Assembly (NCBI GenBank): GCA_958430865.1
Contig: CAUDNR010004138.1
Location: 1 to 40,826 of the forward strand
Direction of reading: 5' to 3'
Origin: Entrophospora sp. SA101
Lineage: Eukaryota; Glomeromycota; Glomeromycetes; Entrophosporales; Entrophosporaceae
Length of the DNA stretch: 40,826 bases
The notes below the pieces were generated by a model, which made no database searches, was not told where the DNA came from, and worked only from the letters and a program-made list of their open reading frames with translations. The translations under genes were made by a program, and so were the position numbers. Position 1 is the first letter of the stretch. Each line of letters opens with the position of its first letter. Shown piece after piece: positions 1 to 9,167 of the stretch.

Positions 1-1
1 C

Positions 2-424
2 ACAAAAGAAACAGATATTTATAGTGTTGGGATGTTAATGTGGGAAATATTTGCAGGTCATCCACCATTTGATGATGTAGCACATGGTGCTCATTTGCAA
101 TTAAAAATATCTGGAGGTTTACAACCACCAATATTACCAGGAATGCCTGATTATTGTGCACAAATGATGCAAAGGTGTTGGGATGTGGATCCAGCCAAGA
201 GACCAACTATTAGAGAGCTTTTTGAATTTGTTTGTGATAAATTTAAAACTGAGGGTCTTAATGAAAGTAGTAGTAATATCAATGGTGGTGATGGCAGTAA
301 TAATAGTAATTCACAACAAATTCACCAATCACATCCATTAGCATATCATACAAGTAGAATATTAAATGACCCATTTGCTAGGTTGAATTTAAGTAATGAT
401 AGCTTATTAAATTATGAAATATAA
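2..424 (+). CDS. Protein kinase-like gene, 3' end only (5' end outside window)
   Basis: This is the C-terminal part of a serine/threonine or tyrosine-kinase-like (TKL-type) protein. The frame is open from base 2 to a TAA at 422-424. The first residues (TKETDIYSVGMLMWEIFAG) are kinase subdomain IX, followed by the HPPF and KRPTIREL segments of subdomains X-XI. A Ser/Asn-rich tail ends in LSNDSLLNYEI. It is closely similar to the complete paralog at 2594-4101, and the two lie in tandem on the same strand. ATP-binding and catalytic motifs would be upstream of the window, so activity cannot be judged. The downstream flank (about 500-545) resembles that of the minus-strand paralog, so the duplication included 3' flanking DNA. 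Confidence 0.85.
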   Translation, partial: TKETDIYSVGMLMWEIFAGHPPFDDVAHGAHLQLKISGGLQPPILPGMPDYCAQMMQRCWDVDPAKRPTIRELFEFVCDKFKTEGLNESSSNINGGDGSNNSNSQQIHQSHPLAYHTSRILNDPFARLNLSNDSLLNYEI

Positions 425-1056
425 TTTTAATAAGGTAAATTTAAATAGTTACAGTAATTAATTGAAATCTATTGATTTAAATATGATTATTTATTTCTAA
501 TAAGTAGTTGATAATGTTAAAGTTGGATAATTGGGTGAATTGTTAGGTAGATAAATATTTTTATTTTTATTATATTTCTAAAGTTCACTCATTTTCACTG
601 CTGGGGTTTTCAATTGTTCCTGGGCTGCTTTAATTCGTTGGGCTTCTTGGTGAATTTGCTCGGCTTCTAGTTCTTGGGCCATAATTTCCACTTGCTGCCG
701 AATGTCAGCTAGAGTTTGTTGGTTAAAATAAATTTGATTAATTTCTTTTCAATTCGGAACCACACATTTTTATAATTGAATGATTGTAGTCAAAAGTTAA
801 AAAAGTCAAATGAATGTGAAATGACATAATTCTGACCATGTCAAAACAAGGGTGGTTGTTTAGATTTATTATTATCAGTTGATATTGTGTTAACATTGTG
901 ATTGTAGGAATTTGAAATATTGTGTTGACAACAAAGATGACAAACGAAATACAAGTTATTAATAAAATCATATAATGAGAGGAGCTTGTATTGGTATATA
1001 TAGAACTTATTCTACTAGGCTCTAATGTTATTTTTTAAAACGTTATGACTTATGAT
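425..1056. other. Intergenic DNA with a short decayed coding fragment
   Basis: No intact gene is visible. About 100 bp after the kinase stop still align with the downstream flank of the other kinase copies. The 578-748 stretch (separate entry) is a coding-like relic on the minus strand. Confidence 0.5.
578..748 (-). pseudogene. Fragment encoding a Gln/Glu-rich coiled-coil segment
   Basis: On the minus strand the frame is open from 748 to a TAG at 580-578 (about 56 codons). It encodes a heptad-like, Gln/Glu/Ala-rich segment containing ADIRQQVEIMAQELEAEQ. Base composition is clearly richer in G+C than the surrounding AT-rich DNA, as expected of former coding sequence. There is no start codon at the 5' end, and the fragment begins just after an in-frame TGA. 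I do not recognise the parent protein; a gag-like or other coiled-coil gene fragment is possible. It is probably a relic, not a gene. Confidence 0.35.
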
Positions 1057-1459
1057 TATATGGTTGGCTCGGTCTAAAGACCTCCTCTTGCTGCGCCACA
1101 CGGCCAAATTTCAAAAAATAGAACTTCACGTGATTTTAGTTTTCTTACTGCAAATTTAGATACTATTACTATTACTATAGTCAAGAGCTAGTCTAAATTT
1201 GGTAATATTTTTCCTAAATTTAGAAATGATCACAGCGGACAAATTCCTCGCGAGCATATATAGTAAAGTACATGTTTTAAAAAAGAATAGAGCTCCACAA
1301 CAAATAATTTTTTGAGAAAATCCCTCTATTACATTAAAACTAAAGACATATTCTATCAACTAATAGAGCTATTTTTTAAAAGGTAGGACAGAAAGTGACT
1401 TCTATACTTTTAAAATTTGCCCAAAATTTAGGAGGTCTTTAGACCGAGCCAACCATATA
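1057..1459. mobile_element. MITE-like element with 29 bp terminal inverted repeats
   Basis: Bases 1057-1085 (core GGTTGGCTCGGTCTAAAGAC) are the exact reverse complement of 1431-1459, bounding a 403 bp element. Weaker inverted similarity continues inward (CCAAATTTCAAAA on the left against the right arm). No transposase frame is present, so it is a non-autonomous, miniature inverted-repeat element. Target-site duplication is unclear because both ends lie in TATA-rich sequence; a TA duplication, as in Tc1/mariner elements, would fit. The small frames inside are not credible genes. Confidence 0.75.
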
Positions 1460-2593
1460 TGGAAAAAATAATTTTTCTCATGGGCGTTTTTGTTAATTAT
1501 CTATTATTATAATGATTAATTTTTATCTGGAAATTGCAAAACCCACATATTAATCATTTATTTAAAAAGCATATAAAGAATAAAGAATCAGCAGAATTTA
1601 ACAATTCTAGTGATCACTGTAAGTTTAATATCGATTTATTAAACTTCAAAAATTTTCAAAAAAATAATAATGTATATTGGTCCATATTTAACTACCAATA
1701 TCATACATATCAATCATTTATCAATAGAATCAGAACTACATGACAGTGTTTTATGTTATTATATATTTGGAAAAAGATATACTTTAAAGGTAAATTGGAA
1801 TGTTTTCTCTCAAATCTGAATAAAGTTAACCAATTTTTGTTACAAAATAGCCTAATTTTCTTGCTTGAATAGACTTTATGCCTCAGCAACCTAGAAAAGT
1901 GAAGAGATAAAACCAAACAATGGTGTATTCCACACCAACTATGATGAGATTGTTCTAACAAGGAACCACAGATTGAGGCCTGATTACAAATTGCAACTCA
2001 GATTTCCATAATTGTTCTTTTTCTTCCGATTTCTTATTCCAGGCACTTGTTAAATTAGGGGAAATATATTACTATTACTTGCAAGAGAATTGAACTTTTA
2101 TTAATGACACTAATTAATTATATAGTAACAAAGATTGTTTATAATTATTTGTGATTTATATATGAATATGATTTTAGTTTTTGATCAACTTTTCCTGTTC
2201 TAATTTTTGACTGTTCAAATGCAAATTTTAAATATTTATCTTGACATTATAATTGCAAAAAATCATGGAATTCATCTTCATTTCTGACAATTGGAAAAAC
2301 CTGGTATAAATGGTTTCTGGTAGCCTTGGAAGAGCTTACATGAATAAATTTTCAGCTGTGAAGGAAAGGTGGTGGTGTTTTTATTTTTGGTACACTAAAA
2401 AAAAAATTAAAAAAAAAGATATCTATTAGTATGGAGCAGCAAGTGAAAAAACATAGGTGATGTTGAAATATACTGCATACAAGGAAATCATAAGATTATG
2501 TCAAGAGAAACAATTGGGTAAAATTACTAATAATAGTTTATATTTGCAAAAAGAAATGTAAATTTTTTTTTATTAATTTAAAAAAAAGTTAAA
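1460..2593. other. Intergenic region upstream of the kinase gene
   Basis: AT-rich DNA without a recognisable gene. It holds long A/T runs, including an A-rich tract near 2395-2420, and the leader of the next kinase gene. The last bases before the ATG (AAAAAGTTAAAATGTC) are also found before the minus-strand kinase pseudogene, so some promoter-proximal sequence was duplicated with the gene. Confidence 0.5.
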
Positions 2594-4101
2594 ATGTCCT
2601 TAAATAACTTATATAATTCATTAACACAAGACAGAAAAGAATTAGTGCTTAAAATTTTTAACAAAATGAGTGGTATTGCTCATTCTGCTTTACCAACTGC
2701 TTCTGACAGAGAAAATAAAAAAAGTTATTTTTTAAAATTAGTCAAAGAGAACAAAAAATTATTAGAAAATGAAAAGGAATATTGTAGAGAAAGGTTTATT
2801 TATGCTTTTGAGTTAAATAGTGCAACTAATAAATGGGGTGAACCAAGAGAATGCAATAATTGTAAAACAACCAGATACTCTGATAAATATTGTGAAAAGT
2901 GTATTAGACTACACTTACAGAGCCTTTTCAGCACTTGGACATCTGAAAATGAGATAATTGATGGTTTTATTCAAAAATGTCAACAGCTTTCACCTCTTCC
3001 AAATAGAATTATAGAATGGATACCTTATGAGCAATTTTATGAAATAGAAAAGTTAACAGAAGGTGGATTCAGTTCTATTTACACTGCTATGTGGGCAAGA
3101 GGATGTATTGATGGCTATGGTGAAAATAAAAAGGAGTTTAGTTATTTTGGAGATAATTATGTAGTATTAAAATCATTAAATAATTCAAATAACCCAGGAA
3201 AACCTTTTTTTGATGAGGTAATTACTTTTATTTAAAAATAAACTAAACCATTTATTTTAAATTAATTAATTTTTATTTATATATAAATAATTATTAATTT
3301 CAGGCATTGAATTATTGTAAAATTAAATCAACAGGCACAATTGTTCCTTGTTATGGTATAACTAAATTCCCAGAGAATGGAAATTATGCAATAGTTCTTA
3401 ATTATGTGCAAGAGGGAAATTTAAGAGATTATATAAAAAATAATCATTCAAACTTAACATTAAAAAATAGAATTAATCTTTTTAGGAGTTTATGTCTTGC
3501 ATTATATTTTATACATGAAAAAGATTTAATTCATTGTGATTTACATAGTGGTAATATATTATTGCAAGGAGGTAGTTGTTATATCACAGATTTTGGGTTA
3601 TGTGGGCCAGTTGATGAGAAATTATCAAATAAAATTTATGGAATTGTATCATATATTGCACCAGAATTATTTAAAAGAAAAAAACACACAAAAGAAACAG
3701 ATGTTTATAGTGTTGGGATGTTAATGTGGGAAATATTTGCAGGACATCCACCATTTGATGATGTAGCTCATAATTGTGAATTAGTGATTAATATATGTGA
3801 AGGTTTACGACCACCAATATTACCAGGAATGCCTGATGATTGTGTACAAATGATGCAGAAGTGTTGGGATGGGGATCCATCTAAAAGACCAACTATTAGA
3901 GAGCTTTGGGAATTTGCTGATAATAAATTTAAAACTGAGAGTTTTAATGAAAGTAATAGTAATATTGGTGTTGGTGGTAATAATAGTAATTCACAACAAA
4001 TTCATAAATCACATCCATTAGCATATCATACAAGTAGAATATTAAATGATGAATTTGCTAAATTGAATTTAAGTAATGATAGCTTAAATTATGAAATATA
4101 A
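2594..4101 (+). CDS. Kinase-domain protein with N-terminal Cys4 knuckle (two exons)
   Basis: Predicted 473-residue protein kinase. Exons are 2594-3217 and 3304-4101; the 86 bp intron is GT-AG in phase 0. Residues 1-140 hold a Cys4 zinc-ribbon-like motif (C87, C90, C100, C103). The kinase domain starts near 147: an altered glycine loop (EGGFSSIY, 156-163), Lys193 (VLK), an HCD loop (H286, D288, N292), DFG at 304-306, APE at 327-329 and KRPTIREL near 403. Key catalytic residues are kept, so activity is possible, although the glycine loop lacks its first canonical Gly. The tail is Ser/Asn-rich. The family is greatly expanded in arbuscular mycorrhizal fungi; substrates are unknown. Tandem with the copy at 2-424. 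Confidence 0.88.
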
Positions 4102-4859
4102 TAATAATAATAATAATAATAATTATAATTATAATAATAAGTATTTGATTAGGTTAAAGTTGAATTAATTATTTTTCACCGTCTATTAATTTTTTTTTTT
4201 TTATTATTTCTATGAAAATAAATTTGAATTACACGTTTTATAATTTCATAATTAATATTAAGAATTTTTGGCAGTGCCAACCTTTTTGAGAGGAGAAATA
4301 AATAATCATCATTGATTATTACTGTCTCATTTAATGTTGTTTAACTTAGTATTAAGTAAAAATCTTGACGCAAGTAAAACCTTTGACATAAGTCAAACCT
4401 CTTGATTTATTATTTCATTTCATTCATTGATTGATTGAGTGAATAAGTAAAAAATCACGACCAAGTAGATTATTTAATTTGATATTATTGTTAACATTGT
4501 TCCCAAAACAAATATACTGTATTAGTTCAATGAATGATTAATCATTATTTGGCTAATTTGGCTACTAAGCAATAAATGAAATATCATTCATATCTTCCAC
4601 TACTATCAAAATTGAAAAAAAAGATTACCTCCATATTAATAATAATAATAATAATAAATAATGAAATACTCGGAAAACATTTAGTATTTAATATTTGTGC
4701 TCAAGTCAAAGGAATGACTCTTAAAAAGACTAGCTCTTGGTTCACGGATTACAATTGACTTAGTTGACCTAGAGATTTAAATAGTCTTCCCCTTTTACCA
4801 GATGGAGCATGGAATAATTTTAAAATGCAATTTCTTCTATAAATGTGAATTTAACTTTA
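4102..4859. other. Intergenic DNA: TAA microsatellite and kinase-tail repeat
   Basis: A (TAA)n-type microsatellite directly follows the kinase stop. Around 4250-4415 lies a dispersed repeat shared with 17741-17840 and 22800-23000 (own entry). No gene is visible. Confidence 0.5.
4250..4415 (+). repeat. Dispersed 'kinase-tail' repeat, copy A
   Basis: The segment runs from ATTAATATTAAGAATTTTT (4250 on) through TATTAAGTAAAAATCTTGAC and CATAAGTCAAACCTCTTGA. The reverse complements of 22800-23000 and 17741-17840 carry the same ordered motifs: TTGACATAAGT-like steps repeated at short intervals, then CTCTTGA. The copy at 22800-23000 lies at a similar distance downstream of a kinase gene (copy C). 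Confidence 0.6.
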
Positions 4860-4879
4860 TCATCTTTTTCTTCTTTTAA

Positions 4880-6010
4880 AGTCGAAGAGGTTATTCCTTC
4901 ATCTTCAACCTCCTCTTCCAAAAAACCTCCAGCGGGAAAAACTCTTAAAACCCTAGCTCGGAGGGGAAAAAAAAAATATTAAAATGGATTGGTACTACAA
5001 CCAATGCTTAGCTGCAGTTAATCATGATATAAAAAAAATATTTACGTGAAAATTACTAATAAGTCTGAAAAATTTAAAGCCATTAGTCTTAAGTGGGTCC
5101 TTATGACATTAGGAATGCATCAACGATGGAGCTTTTAAAAAATTATAAGACAAATATTGCTTTAAAAAGGAAAAATTTTAAATTGAAATTCAGATCTAAA
5201 ATAGATAAATTGCAATCAATTACCATTATATCAAGAGAACGGGGAATAAATAGTGGTCATTATTCATTTCTCAATGGTATTAAAACAAGCGAAAAAATAC
5301 CCGAAATAAATTATATGACCTTCGTTTCACCATGAATCATCTTGATGAATTCTACTTGTGTATCCACAAACTACTTAAAATTAAGGCTGATAACCAAGGT
5401 CCTAATTTTTCGGTGGTCGAAGAGAATAGAGGCACTGGCATCATTTCTCTTGATCCAGGAGTGAGAGAACCTTCATGACTGGCTATAACCCAAGTGGTGA
5501 GGTTATGGAAAAGGAGACATTAATATAACGCATCGCTTGTGCTTGCATTATGATAGAATCCAAGGTGAAGGGGATTCTATTGATGGCAAAGCAAATAAGC
5601 ATAGGAGGTATAGGCTCCGTCGGTGCATACTTCGGATTAATAAGAAAATTCATAATCTTGCGGATGAATGTCATCGAATATTGGCCATGTAGCTTTACTC
5701 CCAGAGTTTAAAACATAAAATATGGTTAAAAAAAGCGATTCGAGAAAAATCCACTCTGAAACTGCAAGACAAAATGTTGACCTGGTCACATTACCGTTTT
5801 CGCCAATATTTGCTCCATAAATCCCGCGAGTACCCTTGGTTTAAGGTCGTCATCTGCACCGAATAATACACTAGCAAAGCATGCGGATGTTGTGGAGTCA
5901 TCAATTCAAATTCAAAAATTTTTGATTGTACATCTTGTAAATCCACCATTGGTAGAGGTATAACCGGAGCTCGTAATATCCTTTTGAAGTATATTTCAGA
6001 AAAACAATAA
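4880..6010 (+). pseudogene. Fanzor (IS607-TnpB-like RNA-guided nuclease) pseudogene
   Basis: Decayed gene of the Fanzor family, eukaryotic relatives of TnpB. In order: a Ser/Lys-rich N-terminus (4880-4970); a YNQCLAAV segment near 5000; PYDIRNASTMELL and FKLKFRSKIDKLQS (5096-5230), typical of IS607-type TnpB; RuvC-I ISLDPGVR (Asp codon 5452-5454), followed after a frameshift by TFMTGYNPSGEV; then one frame from 5534 to 6010 with KHRRYRLRRCILRINKK, the RuvC-II Glu (5861-5863), a Cys4 zinc ribbon (5882, 5891, 5927, 5936) and GARNILLKYI. It is dead: several frameshifts, in-frame stops at 5690-5692 and 5864-5866, and the RuvC-III Asp (expected RDxxGARN) is Gly. No intact copy is in the window. 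Confidence 0.87.
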
Positions 6011-6499
6011 GAGTCATTCGCGACGTGAAAACTCACACCCAACGAGACACCTTATTGTAGGCTGTCTATGTAGGACTTGTACTTGGTATAGGTTCAGTAT
6101 TAAATTTTTTTAAAAGGAATTAGTTGACGTGTGATATAAAAATTCCACTTCTATCACATATCACGAATTAAACAATTTTTGATTTTACAAAGAGAATTAC
6201 TACATAAAAATTAAAGTGTGCATATTGCTCATACCCATATTTGTATAATTTCTGTAATGTTGGCGTAACACTGTTTGTTATAATAGGAAAATTGATTGAA
6301 CAACCGTTTTTATTATTATGTTCTTCATAACTGATAATTAAAGAAAAAAATATCCAAGGTAATTAATTATCATGATATATAAGTATGACACAATATGATA
6401 TAATACATATATGCCTATGCGTATATACTAATTATTCTGCAAATAAAAAATTTTGTTTCTTTTGAATAGAAATAATTAATTGATAAACAATAAATAATA
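6011..6499. other. Fanzor 3' flank and BTB gene 5' region
   Basis: Immediately 3' of the Fanzor relic, where a guide RNA would be encoded in TnpB/Fanzor loci. A 7 bp hairpin (TGTGATA 6130-6136 with TATCACA 6152-6158) is visible, but nothing shows that it is a guide-RNA scaffold. From 6300 to 6499 the DNA is AT-rich upstream sequence of the BTB gene. Confidence 0.35.
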
Positions 6500-7408
6500 A
6501 TGACAATGATCCTAAAGAAAAATGAACAACACTTTTACCAAGATGGTGATTGTGAATTAAAAGTGGAAAACATTTTATTCAGAGTTCACAAGAATATATT
6601 GGTGCTGTCGTCAGCATTTTTCAGCGGAATGTTTTCAACAGCCCAACCATCAAAAGATGAATTAATCACTGTTGGTGGGGGGAGCTCTGGTAACAGCCTA
6701 TCAACAATAGTAAGAATAGATTTAAGGGATGATGCATCAGATGATATTGAAAAATTATTATCATTTCTTTACCCAAATACATTTTTTGAAATATCATGGG
6801 CGGATGTGGCAAATTTGTTACGCCTAGCAGATAAGTATATTGTTGACACATTGAATTCGGGCTGTGTGTCTTTTTTGAAAAGATCTTATGAGGATGAACC
6901 ATTAAAGGCATTAAAATTAGCAGAAATATATATGATAGATTCAGTTTATAAAGAATCGTCAAAACTGGTCATAGATAAATTTGAACAATTCTTTTATGAT
7001 GGACCTGTGCTCAACAATAATCTACAAGGATTATCCAGGAGAACTCAACTAAAGCTCCAGGTTCAAAGACAACAATATATTGAAGGATTAAATAAATTGT
7101 TTTGTGATACAGTTGATAGAAGATTTCCACCGTTGGCAACTGAACATCTACGAACCAAATTTGAAGAGTGTGTTAAAGACATTTGCACATTTCCATTCCA
7201 ATCACCCTCTTACAGCTGGTCTTTGTTACATCAAGTTGATTGTTCAAGACATTTTGAGTGTAGAGAAGAATTGAAAAGATTGAAACCATTTATAAGTGCA
7301 AAGATTTCTAATTATTTTGGTTGTGAGTATGAAACCTTGGCTTGGAATAAATCTGTATCCAAAGAATCAGAACTTCATTATCCTTTTATTGAATTACGTG
7401 ATGATTGA
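6500..7408 (+). CDS. BTB/POZ domain protein
   Basis: Intronless 302-residue frame. Residues 12-115 form a BTB/POZ fold: DGDCELKVENILFRVHKNIL, then SSAFFSGMF, and a helical part with LLSFLYPNTFFEISW and NLLRLADKYIV. BTB domains dimerise and often act as adaptors for cullin-3 ubiquitin ligases or in transcriptional complexes. The rest (about 120-302) is helical, with no Kelch, MATH or TLD domain that I can identify. The start is the first ATG after an in-frame AT-rich leader and sits about 12 residues before the BTB domain. A second ATG two codons later is possible. BTB-only proteins are numerous in mycorrhizal fungi; partners cannot be deduced. Confidence 0.85.
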   Translation: MTMILKKNEQHFYQDGDCELKVENILFRVHKNILVLSSAFFSGMFSTAQPSKDELITVGGGSSGNSLSTIVRIDLRDDASDDIEKLLSFLYPNTFFEISWADVANLLRLADKYIVDTLNSGCVSFLKRSYEDEPLKALKLAEIYMIDSVYKESSKLVIDKFEQFFYDGPVLNNNLQGLSRRTQLKLQVQRQQYIEGLNKLFCDTVDRRFPPLATEHLRTKFEECVKDICTFPFQSPSYSWSLLHQVDCSRHFECREELKRLKPFISAKISNYFGCEYETLAWNKSVSKESELHYPFIELRDD

Positions 7409-7876
7409 TATTGACCCATCAATTATTTTAATTAAATAACGATTACTATGTGATATATTTTATACTTATTTTGTATCTATTTATACATATACATATATAT
7501 ATTTATTATTATACATACATAAACATTATATTTATTTATAGAGGACCAATTTGTGATATATTATAAATTAAAAGATTTCAAAATTAATTACACGTTATAT
7601 TTCATCTGGTATTGTTGACTCGATCCATAAATCAATGATAATTGTAACTTTATATAGTCTATATGAACTTGAACGGTATTTGGATAAACTGCTGTGGTAA
7701 TTGTAGAAGGATCAAATGAATTAGCCAATAATGCTTTTTTTAATTTATTGAAAGTGGTGTGGTGGATATTTATTAATATTTTAATATATAAAACATTTCA
7801 TCCAATCGTTTTTCAGATTTGACAATGATTTACATTGTGTAATTTTTTATTTTTACGTATATATAATAATAAAAAG
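7409..7876. other. Intergenic region between BTB gene and MED18
   Basis: AT-rich DNA with TA/TATT-type low-complexity sequence near 7480-7510. No gene is seen. It must hold the BTB 3' end and the MED18 promoter. Confidence 0.5.
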
Positions 7877-8880
7877 ATGTCATATGAATGCTCTCTTCAC
7901 GGTAGAATTTCCAATAATTTAAAGCCTCAACTTATAGATAGACTTATTGGAATTTGTGGAATACATCCATTTACTATATTTGAACATGAGATTGGATTTA
8001 TACCTTCAGGTAATCAATCTGATTAAATGACTAATTAATTTTTAGATTTATATAAAATCATCATCATCTTATTAATTAATATAAACAAACAAATAACAAA
8101 ATAGTCAAAACAACAGAAGGACCATCTCGTAATGAAGATGTTTTATTAAGACTTAAATCCCATATTGATGAAAATGATTTAACTAAACGTCAATGGTTTA
8201 TTATTATTGCTATTATTATTGTTAATTTTTTTTAAAGAAAAATTTAATGGATCATACATATACATATAAATGATATAATTAGGCAATTGTTTCAACTTGG
8301 ACATCCCGAATCTCATCTTGGTCGATCTACTACCGATAAACCAGCAACTGTTAGAGCTGTATTTCATTCAAAAATACATACTGGTGATTCTTTAAAATTT
8401 ATGGGATTACTTGGTTACAAGTAAGAGCTTTTGTATTATCAAATAATGATTTTATTATATCAACTATAATAATAAATAATTGTTTTAAAAAACTGAATTG
8501 ATTAGAATGGGATTTGAATTTGCAAGAAAAGGAATAGTATTTAATTATCATGATAATTTAAAAATAATCATAACACAAATCTTCAAGGTAATTTAAATAG
8601 TTACTAATTATTTCAAAAAATTTTTTTTAAGATATCTTCAATTTTTAATATTTTCCTAAAAAAAAAAAAAAAACAGTTGGAAAAACCAAATGATGTAAGT
8701 TCGTTAATACCTTTTGATCCAAAAAATTATTGGATTGTTGAGGTTTCAACAGTTCCTATTTTACAACAAGATGTAGAAAAAAATATCGGAGAGCTTCGAA
8801 AATTTGCGGAAATGTTGAAAGGGATTTTGAATTTACATTACATTGAACATTCGATATTGCAAAACAAAGTTCATCATTAA
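7877..8880 (+). CDS. MED18: Mediator complex subunit 18 (five exons)
   Basis: Exons 7877-8009, 8105-8195, 8283-8420, 8506-8587 and 8677-8880 join in frame across four GT-AG introns of 86-95 bp and give 215 residues. Med18 (Srb5) is a beta-barrel subunit of the Mediator head module, acting in the nucleus with Med20 in transcription initiation. Diagnostic segments are the start MSYECSLHGRIS, LIDRLIGICGIHPF in exon 1, the strand region SLKFMGLLGYKMGFEFARKG across exons 3-4, and the C-terminal YWIVEVSTVPILQQD followed by a helix. Length suits the family (about 200-300). The ATG at 7877 is chosen because the family begins at this motif. Identification rests on motif recall, not a search. Confidence 0.85.
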
Positions 8881-9167
8881 AACTGTAAATTAGTAATAGT
8901 TAGTGCATGCTACATGTGTGTGTTTATGATTAAATTACTGTGTTGAATAAAATATTATACTTTACAGAAACACAGCAGTCCAAAGGATGTGATTTGATTG
9001 CAAGATGAACCAGTCATTAATACTTTTATACAAGGTGGAAGGAAAACGGCGTCACCATATTCATTTATATTCTCATCTTTATTCGCACAAGAATTATTTT
9101 TTTTATTAATCTTTCAAAATTGATATGGTTGATTGATAATTTAAATAAATAAATAATTATTATTTTT

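Noticed and set aside
5791..6042. 83-codon minus-strand frame over the Fanzor zinc ribbon
   Set aside because: The plus strand carries the conserved zinc-ribbon and GARNI motifs; the minus frame is its shadow.
6666..6962. 98-codon minus frame inside the BTB gene
   Set aside because: Shadow of the BTB coding sequence.
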